In this document: piece by piece, positions 6,991 to 14,169 of the stretch
Position numbering within the stretch: the stretch's first letter is position 1
Layout of the letters: the number at the start of each line of letters is the position of its first letter
DNA from: Acidobacteriaceae bacterium
Lineage (GTDB): Bacteria > Acidobacteriota > Terriglobia > Terriglobales > Acidobacteriaceae
Direction of reading: 5' to 3'
Assembly (NCBI GenBank): GCA_003139975.1
Contig: PLHN01000087.1
Coordinates: 1 to 17,179 of the forward strand
Length of the DNA: 17,179 nucleotides
Translations under genes and position numbers: made by a program
The notes under the pieces: model-generated
What the model was told of the DNA's origin: nothing
The model's input: the letters and a program-made list of their open reading frames with translations, nothing else
The model's database searches: none

Positions 6991-7034
6991 TTAACGAGAT
7001 TTTAACCTTAACAACTTCGGCCGTCCTCTAGAAT
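6991..7034 (+). promoter_or_regulatory. Candidate Pho-box (TTAAC-N6-TTAAC) and -10 of the TonB receptor operon
   Basis: TTAAC occurs at 6991-6995 and 7002-7006, exactly 11 bp apart and on the same face of the helix, with a further TTAAC at 7008-7012. TAGAAT at 7029-7034 is a five-of-six match to the -10 consensus; a 17-bp spacer would place the repeat over the -35 position. No good -35 is present, which is usual for PhoB/PhoP-activated promoters where the box replaces it. A start near 7041 would leave a leader of about 45 nt before GTG 7087. The regulator is inferred from box geometry and the nearby OmpR/PhoB-type gene. Confidence 0.6.
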
Positions 7035-7086
7035 TGCCCTTCTTTTCAAGCCACCAAGAGTCTAGATCACTCAGATAGGCGCGCGT

Positions 7087-10000
7087 GTGAGTTCTCATCT
7101 CCTTCGTGTTTCAATTCTTTCCGGCGTTGTAGTCGCGCTGGCGATGCTCATGGTCCCGGTTTGCGTCGGACAGGAGCAACCGCAGCAGCAAGCGGATGCG
7201 AATACCGGCAAGGCCACGATCACCGGCACCGTCACCGAACAAGCTGGCGCCGTCGTGCACGATGCGAAAGTGGTCCTCACGAGCGAGTATGGCGTGAGAC
7301 TTGCCATTCCAGTCGATGACAACGGCATGTATTCCATTACCGGACTCTACCCGGGAACCTACTCCTTAACCGTCTCGGCGCCCGGCCTCGCGGATGCCGT
7401 CTTTCAAGGTTTCACGCTAACGCCCGGCAAGAAGTTAACGCTCGACGCCAGCCTGAAGCCAGCCAGCACCCAGCCCGCGGCTGAGACAGGTCGCACGGAG
7501 CGGGCCGAACAAAGCGCCGCCTCCCCCGCTCAGAAAATTGCTGGGGACAAAAGCGCGCTCAAAGGGACGATAACCGATCAAACCGGTGCCGTCGTGGTGG
7601 ATGCCAAAGCAGTATTGAAGAGCGCGGCCGGGGAAAAACTGGAAACCCCAGTCAATGCCAGAGGCCTGTATTCCTTCGCCGGGATTAGCCCCGGGACGTA
7701 CACACTAACCGTATCGGCCCCCAATTTCGCCGACCAGGTGTTTGACAACATTACCTTGACAGCGGGCCTGGAACAGACGCTCGACAGTTCTTTGTTGCCG
7801 GCTCACGCCAAGAGTGAAGAAGTGAATGTTGAATCGAGCAACGTGGGACAGGTGGAGACCGAGAACGCGGCCGTTTCCGGCACCATCGAGCAGAAAGAAG
7901 TGGTAAGCCTGCAACTCAATGGGCGCAACTTCTCGCAGCTCATCGCTCTGGCGGCTGGCGTCAGCAATCAGACCGGCCAGGATGAAGGCAAGGTCGGGGT
8001 GGTGGGTAGCGTCAAGTACAGCGTGAACGGCGGGCGCGTCGAATACAACACCTTCGAAGTTGACGGCAGCGACGTGCTCAATACCGGTCTAAACCGGTCG
8101 GCGAGCACGCTCGTGGTTTACCCGAGCCTGGATGCCATCCAGGAAGTCAAGGTGCTGACCTCGAACTACGGCGCGCAATATGGGCGCACCGCATCCGGCA
8201 CGGTGCAGGTGACTACGAAGACGGGAACGGCCAAATTCCACGGCAATATTTATGATTTCACCCGCAACGAAGCGTTTAACGCGCGCAATTATTTCGATCT
8301 CACCAGCAAAGCCCCACTTTATCGGCGGCAGGATTTCGGGGGCACCATCGGCGGCCCGCTGACCATTCCTAATGTTTACAACACGAAGAAAGACAAAACT
8401 TTCTTCTTTTTCTCCGAGGAAGTGCGGCTGGAAAAGAGTCCCATCGAGTACAACCAGGCGGTGCCCGGCCTGAAAGAGCGCGGTCTCATCATGACCGCAA
8501 ACGGAATCCAGAAATATCTGAGCCCTCCCGGACTGGGGTCGCCTTCGGGCGTGGGGAAGGGACAAATTGGGCAGATCTTCGATTTTAGCGATGTCTGTCC
8601 TACGTTGGGAGGCACCTTCAGCCGCGCCCAGTTTCCGGATTGCCCTGGCCTCCTGACGAATGTAGGCGTAGGTTCCAAAGTCTTTTTGGAAGCGACTCCA
8701 ACGGGCAGTTACACATCCGACGCCGTCGACAAGAACGCCCAATTGATCCTCAACGCGAACCTGATACCCCTGCCCAATTCTCCCACGGGGTGCAGTTACG
8801 CCCTGGCGCCAGGCTTCGTTCTGGATGCTTCCGATCCCAATCGCTGCTACGATGCGGCCGTTTCGCCGTCCACCTACTGGCGCGAAGAGCTTTTTCGCAT
8901 CGATCACAACTTGACCCAGAAGTTAAAAGTTTCGTTCCGCTACATTCACGATTCCTGGGACACGACGGTGTTGACGCCGCAGTGGAGTTACCTCAGCGTC
9001 ACCAATCCGTCCGCGGCTACTTTCCCGACCATTCAGAACCGTTTTTTCGGGCCCGGACTGAACCTGGTGGCCAGTCTGACGCACACTATTTCGGCGACGA
9101 CTATTAACAATGTGGTTCTGAGTTACACCAATGCCAGGATCACTCTGGCGGACAAGAATGGCCCAAGCGGTGCCCAGTTCCAGCGCAACCCGGCAATTGA
9201 TTTGCCCCTCGTGGGCCCGGTTGGACAGTGCGACCCAACTCTAAGCGTGGACCCTGTGACCGGTCAGCCGGAATGCGGCATTGGCTATATCTTCAACAAC
9301 AACTTCGGCGGCAAGATGCCGGGCGTGGCTATTTTGGGAACGAATGCCGCCTACGGAGGCCGAGGCTTTACGGAAGATCCTTCGTACATGCCCTGGGAGC
9401 ACACCAATCCCACATATTTTGTGCGGGACGACGTCGGAAAAGCCATGGGCAAACATACCCTGCAGTTTGGGGCACAGTACGTCGACTCCCAGCGCAATCA
9501 GGACAACAACGTGATTGGGGCCGCTTCCGGCGAAGTTGAGGGCCTGCTTACTTTTGCCAACCAAAATCTCAGCACTGGCAATGCCTTCGCGGATTTCCTG
9601 ACTGGAAACATTCAGACCTTCACCCAGGATTCCTCCCAGCACCGCTACTATCAGCGTTACCAGCTGGCCGAGCCTTACTTTCAAGATGACTGGAAGCTGA
9701 GCAGCCGCTTCACCGTGAATCTAGGCTTGCGCTTGAGTTTATTCGGTACTTTCCGGGAAAAATACCACAACGCCTGGAATTGGGAAGCTGACCAATTTGA
9801 GAAGAATAAGACAGCCTTTTCGGTGGACCCGGACCACGGCGAACTCTTGTACAACGGCGCTCCGCTGCAAACGTCCACATTCCAATCCAACCCGGCCATC
9901 GTCAGTGCGATGGGATTCGTGCAGTGTGGAGCGGAGCACACACCGGCGGGTTGCATGCAGGGCCACCTCCTTAACTGGGCGCCTCGGATCGGTTTCGCCT

Positions 10001-11601
10001 GGGATCCCAAAGGCGATGGCAAGACGTCGATCCGCGCCGGCTACGGAATTTTCTATGAACACGGCACCGGAAACGAAGCGAACACCGGCTCGCTCGAAGC
10101 CAGTGCCCCGGTCGTTCTCAGCGTCACGCAGCCGGTTCCCACCAGTTACCCATGCATCGGAAATGTCGGCTATGGATCTGGCTTCAACGGTACTTATCAG
10201 CCGTGCGGAGCGAACGCGCCTCCAGCCGGCTCGCTTTATCCGATTGACGTCACTTCCATTCCTACCCAGGCAATCTGGCCCTACGCTCAGCAATGGAGTT
10301 TTGGAGTGCAGCGCGAAGTGTCTCGCGATTTCGTGGTGAACATGGCGTATGTGGGGAGCAAGGGGACGCACTTGACGGTGGGACGCCAGCTCAATCAACT
10401 GCCGCCTCTGCCGAACAGCGAAAATCCCTTCGGCCCGAATGAGCCGCTGACCGTGAACGATTGCACGGTTAACCCGACAGGGGGGAGCAGTTCTCCCGGA
10501 GATGGGTCTACTCCCTTCTACCTGCAGAGCGGAACAATCGTCAGCCCAACCAATCCCGCCTACCCGTATTTGCAGGCCGCGTGCACCAATGCTCACATCC
10601 CCAATGTCAATTCTCTGCCAGAGTCGCCCTACCCTACCGACCCCAGCCTAAAACGCCCCTACCCCGGCCTGGCACGAGTTCTCGCGCTCCAGAACGTTGC
10701 CAATTCCAACTATCACGCAGTTCAGTTCACGGCACGACGCACCCGGGGCGCGCTCACCACTGGCGTCTCGTATTCCTATAGTCATTCGATTGACGATTCT
10801 TCCGACCGCAGCGATCCCGTTCTGGTGAACTCCTACGACCTTCGGGAGAACCGGGCGAGTTCGAATTTTGACGAAAGGCATCTGCTGACGTTCAACTACA
10901 TTTATCAATTTTCGCTCAAGAATCTTGTCCATAACATTGGCGACTGGGCGAACGCGCGCGAAGCTGGAGCTGCACAAGACCAGGGCGCGCCTGCTCCCAA
11001 ATGCTGCTCCGGATTCGCAGACAATTTTCTGCAGGGTTGGGAACTTTCCGGCATAACACTGTTTCATTCGGGGACGCCCTTCAGTGTGATCAACACGGCC
11101 GGCAACACCGGCATCTCCGTCACCGATAATGCCGGCGTCTCCAGCAACCTCGGCATTGCCGACTCCTACCCCGACGTAGTAAGGGGAACACCGAAGCCCG
11201 GCAACAACTCCCAAAGCTTCGGCCCACTCATAGGGAATCCTTCGCAGTTCGTGGCGCCGCGCGGACTTACCTTCGGCAACGCCGGCCGCAATTTCCTGAA
11301 CAATCCGTCGCAATTAAATTTCGATATGGCATTGGCCAAGCATTTCAAAGTGACAGAGGCCAGCCAACTTGAATTTCGCGCCGAGGCTTTCAACGTGTTC
11401 AACCACACGGCATTCCGCATCTACGATCCGGATAATCCCGGCAGCACGGGCAATAACATCATCAGCTGTTATGCCGGCCCTGCCTACTCGGCCGGCTACA
11501 AGGGCAGCGGCGCCGACTGCGTCACGGGAGCCTCTTTCCTGCATCCGCTCGATGCCCATCGGCCGCGCACTCTGCAGTTTGCTTTGAAGCTTGCGTTTTG
11601 A
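7087..11601 (+). CDS. Oar-like TonB-dependent receptor with two N-terminal CarboxypepD_reg domains
   Basis: A 1504-residue outer-membrane protein. The signal peptide is about residues 1-28 (MSSHLLRVSILSGVVVALAM, ending near VCVGQ). Two CarboxypepD_reg Ig-like domains follow at 43-126 and 157-239, sharing the pattern GT-T-Q-GAVV-DAKVVL...SPGTY-LTVSAP. Next is a TonB plug (about 245-385) with NGGRVEYNTFEVDG, a YGAQYGRTASG loop and GNIYDFTRNEAFNARN at its end. A long 22-strand-type barrel runs to the C-terminal LQFALKLAF, which ends in Phe as outer-membrane proteins do. Such receptors import large or scarce ligands using TonB energy, and Oar relatives affect adhesion and export. The ligand here is unknown; the context suggests a phosphate-linked one. 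The start is GTG 7087; an ATG at 7144 would destroy the signal peptide. A short GATAGG precedes it. The first lipoprotein follows 13 nt after the stop. Confidence 0.9.
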   Translation: MSSHLLRVSILSGVVVALAMLMVPVCVGQEQPQQQADANTGKATITGTVTEQAGAVVHDAKVVLTSEYGVRLAIPVDDNGMYSITGLYPGTYSLTVSAPGLADAVFQGFTLTPGKKLTLDASLKPASTQPAAETGRTERAEQSAASPAQKIAGDKSALKGTITDQTGAVVVDAKAVLKSAAGEKLETPVNARGLYSFAGISPGTYTLTVSAPNFADQVFDNITLTAGLEQTLDSSLLPAHAKSEEVNVESSNVGQVETENAAVSGTIEQKEVVSLQLNGRNFSQLIALAAGVSNQTGQDEGKVGVVGSVKYSVNGGRVEYNTFEVDGSDVLNTGLNRSASTLVVYPSLDAIQEVKVLTSNYGAQYGRTASGTVQVTTKTGTAKFHGNIYDFTRNEAFNARNYFDLTSKAPLYRRQDFGGTIGGPLTIPNVYNTKKDKTFFFFSEEVRLEKSPIEYNQAVPGLKERGLIMTANGIQKYLSPPGLGSPSGVGKGQIGQIFDFSDVCPTLGGTFSRAQFPDCPGLLTNVGVGSKVFLEATPTGSYTSDAVDKNAQLILNANLIPLPNSPTGCSYALAPGFVLDASDPNRCYDAAVSPSTYWREELFRIDHNLTQKLKVSFRYIHDSWDTTVLTPQWSYLSVTNPSAATFPTIQNRFFGPGLNLVASLTHTISATTINNVVLSYTNARITLADKNGPSGAQFQRNPAIDLPLVGPVGQCDPTLSVDPVTGQPECGIGYIFNNNFGGKMPGVAILGTNAAYGGRGFTEDPSYMPWEHTNPTYFVRDDVGKAMGKHTLQFGAQYVDSQRNQDNNVIGAASGEVEGLLTFANQNLSTGNAFADFLTGNIQTFTQDSSQHRYYQRYQLAEPYFQDDWKLSSRFTVNLGLRLSLFGTFREKYHNAWNWEADQFEKNKTAFSVDPDHGELLYNGAPLQTSTFQSNPAIVSAMGFVQCGAEHTPAGCMQGHLLNWAPRIGFAWDPKGDGKTSIRAGYGIFYEHGTGNEANTGSLEASAPVVLSVTQPVPTSYPCIGNVGYGSGFNGTYQPCGANAPPAGSLYPIDVTSIPTQAIWPYAQQWSFGVQREVSRDFVVNMAYVGSKGTHLTVGRQLNQLPPLPNSENPFGPNEPLTVNDCTVNPTGGSSSPGDGSTPFYLQSGTIVSPTNPAYPYLQAACTNAHIPNVNSLPESPYPTDPSLKRPYPGLARVLALQNVANSNYHAVQFTARRTRGALTTGVSYSYSHSIDDSSDRSDPVLVNSYDLRENRASSNFDERHLLTFNYIYQFSLKNLVHNIGDWANAREAGAAQDQGAPAPKCCSGFADNFLQGWELSGITLFHSGTPFSVINTAGNTGISVTDNAGVSSNLGIADSYPDVVRGTPKPGNNSQSFGPLIGNPSQFVAPRGLTFGNAGRNFLNNPSQLNFDMALAKHFKVTEASQLEFRAEAFNVFNHTAFRIYDPDNPGSTGNNIISCYAGPAYSAGYKGSGADCVTGASFLHPLDAHRPRTLQFALKLAF
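7213..7803 (+). repeat. Tandem duplication of the CarboxypepD_reg domain within the receptor gene
   Basis: Residues 43-126 (bases 7213-7464) and 157-239 (bases 7555-7803) are two copies of one module, joined by a 30-residue Ala/Glu/Gln-rich linker. Shared blocks include GT-T-Q-GAVV-DAK, GTY-LTVSAP and LT-G...TLD-SL-PA. The resemblance is close, indicating a fairly recent internal duplication. Most relatives I know carry one such domain. Confidence 0.75.
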
Positions 11602-11614
11602 GGAATCGGAGATC

Positions 11615-14068
11615 ATGAATAGGTTTCGAGAACACGCGACGGGGCACAAATCCCCATACTGTGGTTCGGGAAGGCTGGCGAACAGCCTGCGTATCTTGTT
11701 GCTTGCCGCCGTCACTGCCGTCCTATCGTCCTGCGGCAGCAGCGGCTCCAATTCGGAGCAGAGCGGCATTCTCGCTGGCAATTGGCAATTCACCATGACA
11801 CCGGGTGGCGTCTCCTCATTCGTCGGCAGCCCCCTGCAAGGTGGGTTCCTGCAGCAGCAGAATGGCTCTGTCACGGGACAGATCGTGTTCTCAATTGTGG
11901 CATCTTCGGGAATTTGCAACAGCGGGGCGGCGGCTATCACAGGAACAGTCAGCGGCCAGACTGTGAGCCTCACTGCCGTGGTGAACACGCTGGACAAAAA
12001 CGGCAACCCCACGGCGCAGACGATTACCCTGAGCGGCGGGCAGCTCGGCACCAACAGCGCCGGCAACCCGACCATCCAGGGCGCCAGTTATAGCTTCTCG
12101 ACCGACGGCTATGGGTACGTGAACGGCGTACTTGTGTCCTGCGGCTTGATGGCAGATACCGCGACTTGGAGCGCGACCTCTTACCCGACGCTGACGGGAG
12201 CGATTCAAGGTTTCTTCCACAGCTTCACTGGCAACGCTGGCCTAAACGGTCAGGATTTTCCGGTTGGTGGAAACCTGGTCCAGGGACCGAACGTGGGAGC
12301 CAGCTACGCATCGGTAAGCGGCACGCTTATTTTCAAGGACCCGGCGACCCAGCTCAACGACTATCCTTGCTTAACCACGAATTCGGTGCACGGCGTAATC
12401 AGCGGAAATAACATCAACCTGCAGATCTATGGCAGCAACGGTTTGGTCGTCGGTCAGATCGGAAGTGGAGGTTCGCCGCCAATTTTCGTTTCCCCGGTGA
12501 CTGTAAACAACAGCTCAAACGGCGGGCTCGTTGTGCAGGGCCAACTCGGTTACGCCCTGACGACAAAATCCTGCCCACAAGGTTCTGCACAGATAGGAGA
12601 CACAGGAAACATTTGTCTCGCTATTGGCGGCTCTACGGGTTGCACACAGCCGATTACCCTCTCTCCTCTCTCCACGTTATTCCTCCCCCAGTTACTCGGG
12701 TCGACGCCGACGACACAGGCGATCACGATTTCGAACATCACAAGCTCGCCCTTGGCTAACGTGAAGATCCAACTCACGGCGAGCGACAGTCTGCTTTTCT
12801 ACCAGCAAGGCGGCGGAGACTTCAACGGCGTTCCCAGCTTCACCGTGTTGCAGACCGGGCAAGCGAATGACTGCACTACTCTGGCACCTCCCGGCTCTAC
12901 CTTCACTCTCGCAACCAGTTGCCAAGTAACAATTCAGTTCTCGCCCCAGGAAAGCTGCCCCTGGCTGCCGTCACCCTATTTTGGCAACTCGACTCCGCCA
13001 TTTGTAGAAAAGCCTTCCCTTTGCCCCAATCCGCTGAGCGCCATCCTGACGGTTAATGTCCCGTCGAACGACACCGAAGACTCGGATGGAACGTTCTCCA
13101 CACCTATCTCCGGCACCGGCCTGAGCGCCATTGTGCCTTCGACGGGTGAGCTCGATTTCGGTTCCGAAACCCTGGGCGAAACCAGCGCTCCGCAAATACT
13201 CACCTTCACCAACCAGGGTTCCAACGCGGTGCAACTTCTGCCCGGTGCGAACACTTGTGACACCTTAAATCAGCAGAATTTGCCTTACCCGCTAGCGATT
13301 AGCAGCCCCGTGGCCGGGTTCCAGATAGACAGAACCGGCTTCCCCCAGGCTCCGAATACGCAGCAAGAGGCGCTTATTCAGCCGGAACCAAACACCACGC
13401 CTCCCACCGTCAGCTACGCCTGCGACTTCGATACTCAGACTAAGGTGGCAAATTTTCAGATTGCTCCAGCTCCTACCAGCACATGCCTGGCCGCGGGCCA
13501 GGGAGTCATCCTTCAACCGCAGCAGAGCTGCACATTGCAGATCGCTTTTGCGCCCCAGCCAGAGGCATGGAACACCATCCCCGCGAACGGCACGATCGGG
13601 CTCGATTATTTTCTTGAGTTCAACACGGTGCAATGCAATTCGGGAGAATCCAACTGCGAGATTGACAGTGGTCGCTTTCCTGTCGAATTGAAGACCAATC
13701 CCCCCAGCCCGCTCCGATTGCTTCCCAGCGCAGGTCTGGAATTTGGCACGCTGATCCAGGGCACTCTTAGCGCTCCGTTAACCGTCACGCTCTTTAACGA
13801 TCCCGTGGATGCGCACTCAGCGACCGTCACGATCACATCCAAGACTCCCTCGGGTGACTATTTGGAATCGGATAATTGCCCTTCCAGCCTGGCTCCCAAC
13901 GAAAATTGCCCGATAACATTTACTTTCCTGCCGAAGGTAATCGGGTTCGACTACGGCACCTTCATTATTACTTACAACACGCCGACTCAAATCGGGTTGG
14001 TGCAGACGATTTTCCTGCGCGGAGCAGGGGAAGTGCAACCGATTTTTCTGCACGGAGCGAAGCAATAA
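11615..14068 (+). CDS. Large surface lipoprotein with ASH-like (choice-of-anchor D) repeats
   Basis: An 817-residue lipoprotein. After a basic N-region a hydrophobic stretch (25-37) ends in the lipobox L-S-S-C with lipidated C40, followed by a Gly/Ser linker. Residues about 51-340 form a beta-rich domain beginning with the Acidobacteria-style opening GILAGNWQF. Three ASH-like Ig modules follow (about 346-504, 506-695, 700-804), each with a pattern such as L-FG-...G-TSAP-...T-NQG and C-LAP-E-NCPITFTFLP. The role is unknown; such proteins sit in the outer membrane and may hold ligand or matrix for the receptor. ATG 11615 is preceded by GAGGA overlapping the receptor stop, so the two genes are one operon. 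An upstream in-frame TTG at 11591 would overlap the receptor gene and lengthen the N-region; I reject it. Confidence 0.82.
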   Translation: MNRFREHATGHKSPYCGSGRLANSLRILLLAAVTAVLSSCGSSGSNSEQSGILAGNWQFTMTPGGVSSFVGSPLQGGFLQQQNGSVTGQIVFSIVASSGICNSGAAAITGTVSGQTVSLTAVVNTLDKNGNPTAQTITLSGGQLGTNSAGNPTIQGASYSFSTDGYGYVNGVLVSCGLMADTATWSATSYPTLTGAIQGFFHSFTGNAGLNGQDFPVGGNLVQGPNVGASYASVSGTLIFKDPATQLNDYPCLTTNSVHGVISGNNINLQIYGSNGLVVGQIGSGGSPPIFVSPVTVNNSSNGGLVVQGQLGYALTTKSCPQGSAQIGDTGNICLAIGGSTGCTQPITLSPLSTLFLPQLLGSTPTTQAITISNITSSPLANVKIQLTASDSLLFYQQGGGDFNGVPSFTVLQTGQANDCTTLAPPGSTFTLATSCQVTIQFSPQESCPWLPSPYFGNSTPPFVEKPSLCPNPLSAILTVNVPSNDTEDSDGTFSTPISGTGLSAIVPSTGELDFGSETLGETSAPQILTFTNQGSNAVQLLPGANTCDTLNQQNLPYPLAISSPVAGFQIDRTGFPQAPNTQQEALIQPEPNTTPPTVSYACDFDTQTKVANFQIAPAPTSTCLAAGQGVILQPQQSCTLQIAFAPQPEAWNTIPANGTIGLDYFLEFNTVQCNSGESNCEIDSGRFPVELKTNPPSPLRLLPSAGLEFGTLIQGTLSAPLTVTLFNDPVDAHSATVTITSKTPSGDYLESDNCPSSLAPNENCPITFTFLPKVIGFDYGTFIITYNTPTQIGLVQTIFLRGAGEVQPIFLHGAKQ

Positions 14069-14156
14069 GCTTCCTCGCGGAGCCCGTCTCCATTCGGGCG
14101 ATTGATGAGCGATCTTTTCAGGAGTTGCGCAGGGCTACGGTTCTGGCGTCATTTTC

Positions 14157-14163
14157 AAGGAGG
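14157..14163 (+). promoter_or_regulatory. Ribosome binding site selecting a GTG start for the second lipoprotein
   Basis: AAGGAGG is a near-perfect Shine-Dalgarno site, 6 nt before GTG 14170. The ATG at 14179 would be 15 nt away, too far. This fixes the start three codons upstream of the ATG. The 101-nt gap before the gene (14069-14169) contains only a weak 5-bp GCCCG/CGGGC hairpin and no clear promoter. Confidence 0.85.
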
Positions 14164-14169
14164 CTTGCA

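Larger units (their letters stand above)
6647..7086. other. Divergent intergenic control region between the PstS-like gene and the TonB receptor
   Basis: This 440-bp stretch holds no credible gene; the minus-strand frame at 6752-6982 has no ribosome binding site and no family look. From left to right it contains the PstS-like gene's ribosome binding site, a leader stem-loop (6691-6713), a 12-bp palindrome (6715-6726), a CGGCC-TGA-GGCCG dyad (6807-6819), an AT-rich patch with a minus-strand TATTAT (6836-6841), the minus-facing 11-bp-period repeat (6846-6861), and then the plus-facing repeat (6991-7012) with a TAGAAT -10 candidate (7029-7034). The stretch 6862-6985 shows nothing I can name. Confidence 0.8.

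Noticed and set aside
7027..7066. Two TCTAGA hexamers 34 bp apart before the TonB receptor
   Set aside because: The hexamer is short and palindromic; the first copy overlaps the -10 candidate and the spacing fits no known operator. Treated as chance.
8089..8907. 272-residue minus-strand open frame inside the TonB receptor
   Set aside because: Antisense to the plug/barrel coding region, low-complexity Arg/Gly/Val content and no start signal.
14082..14099. Possible terminator between the two lipoprotein genes (GCCCG/CGGGC)
   Set aside because: Only 5 bp with an 8-nt loop and no T-tract; too weak to call.
13876..14169. 98-residue N-terminal extension of the second lipoprotein
   Set aside because: It overlaps the end of the first lipoprotein in another frame, has no family look, and the strong AAGGAGG plus lipoprotein signal place the start at 14170.
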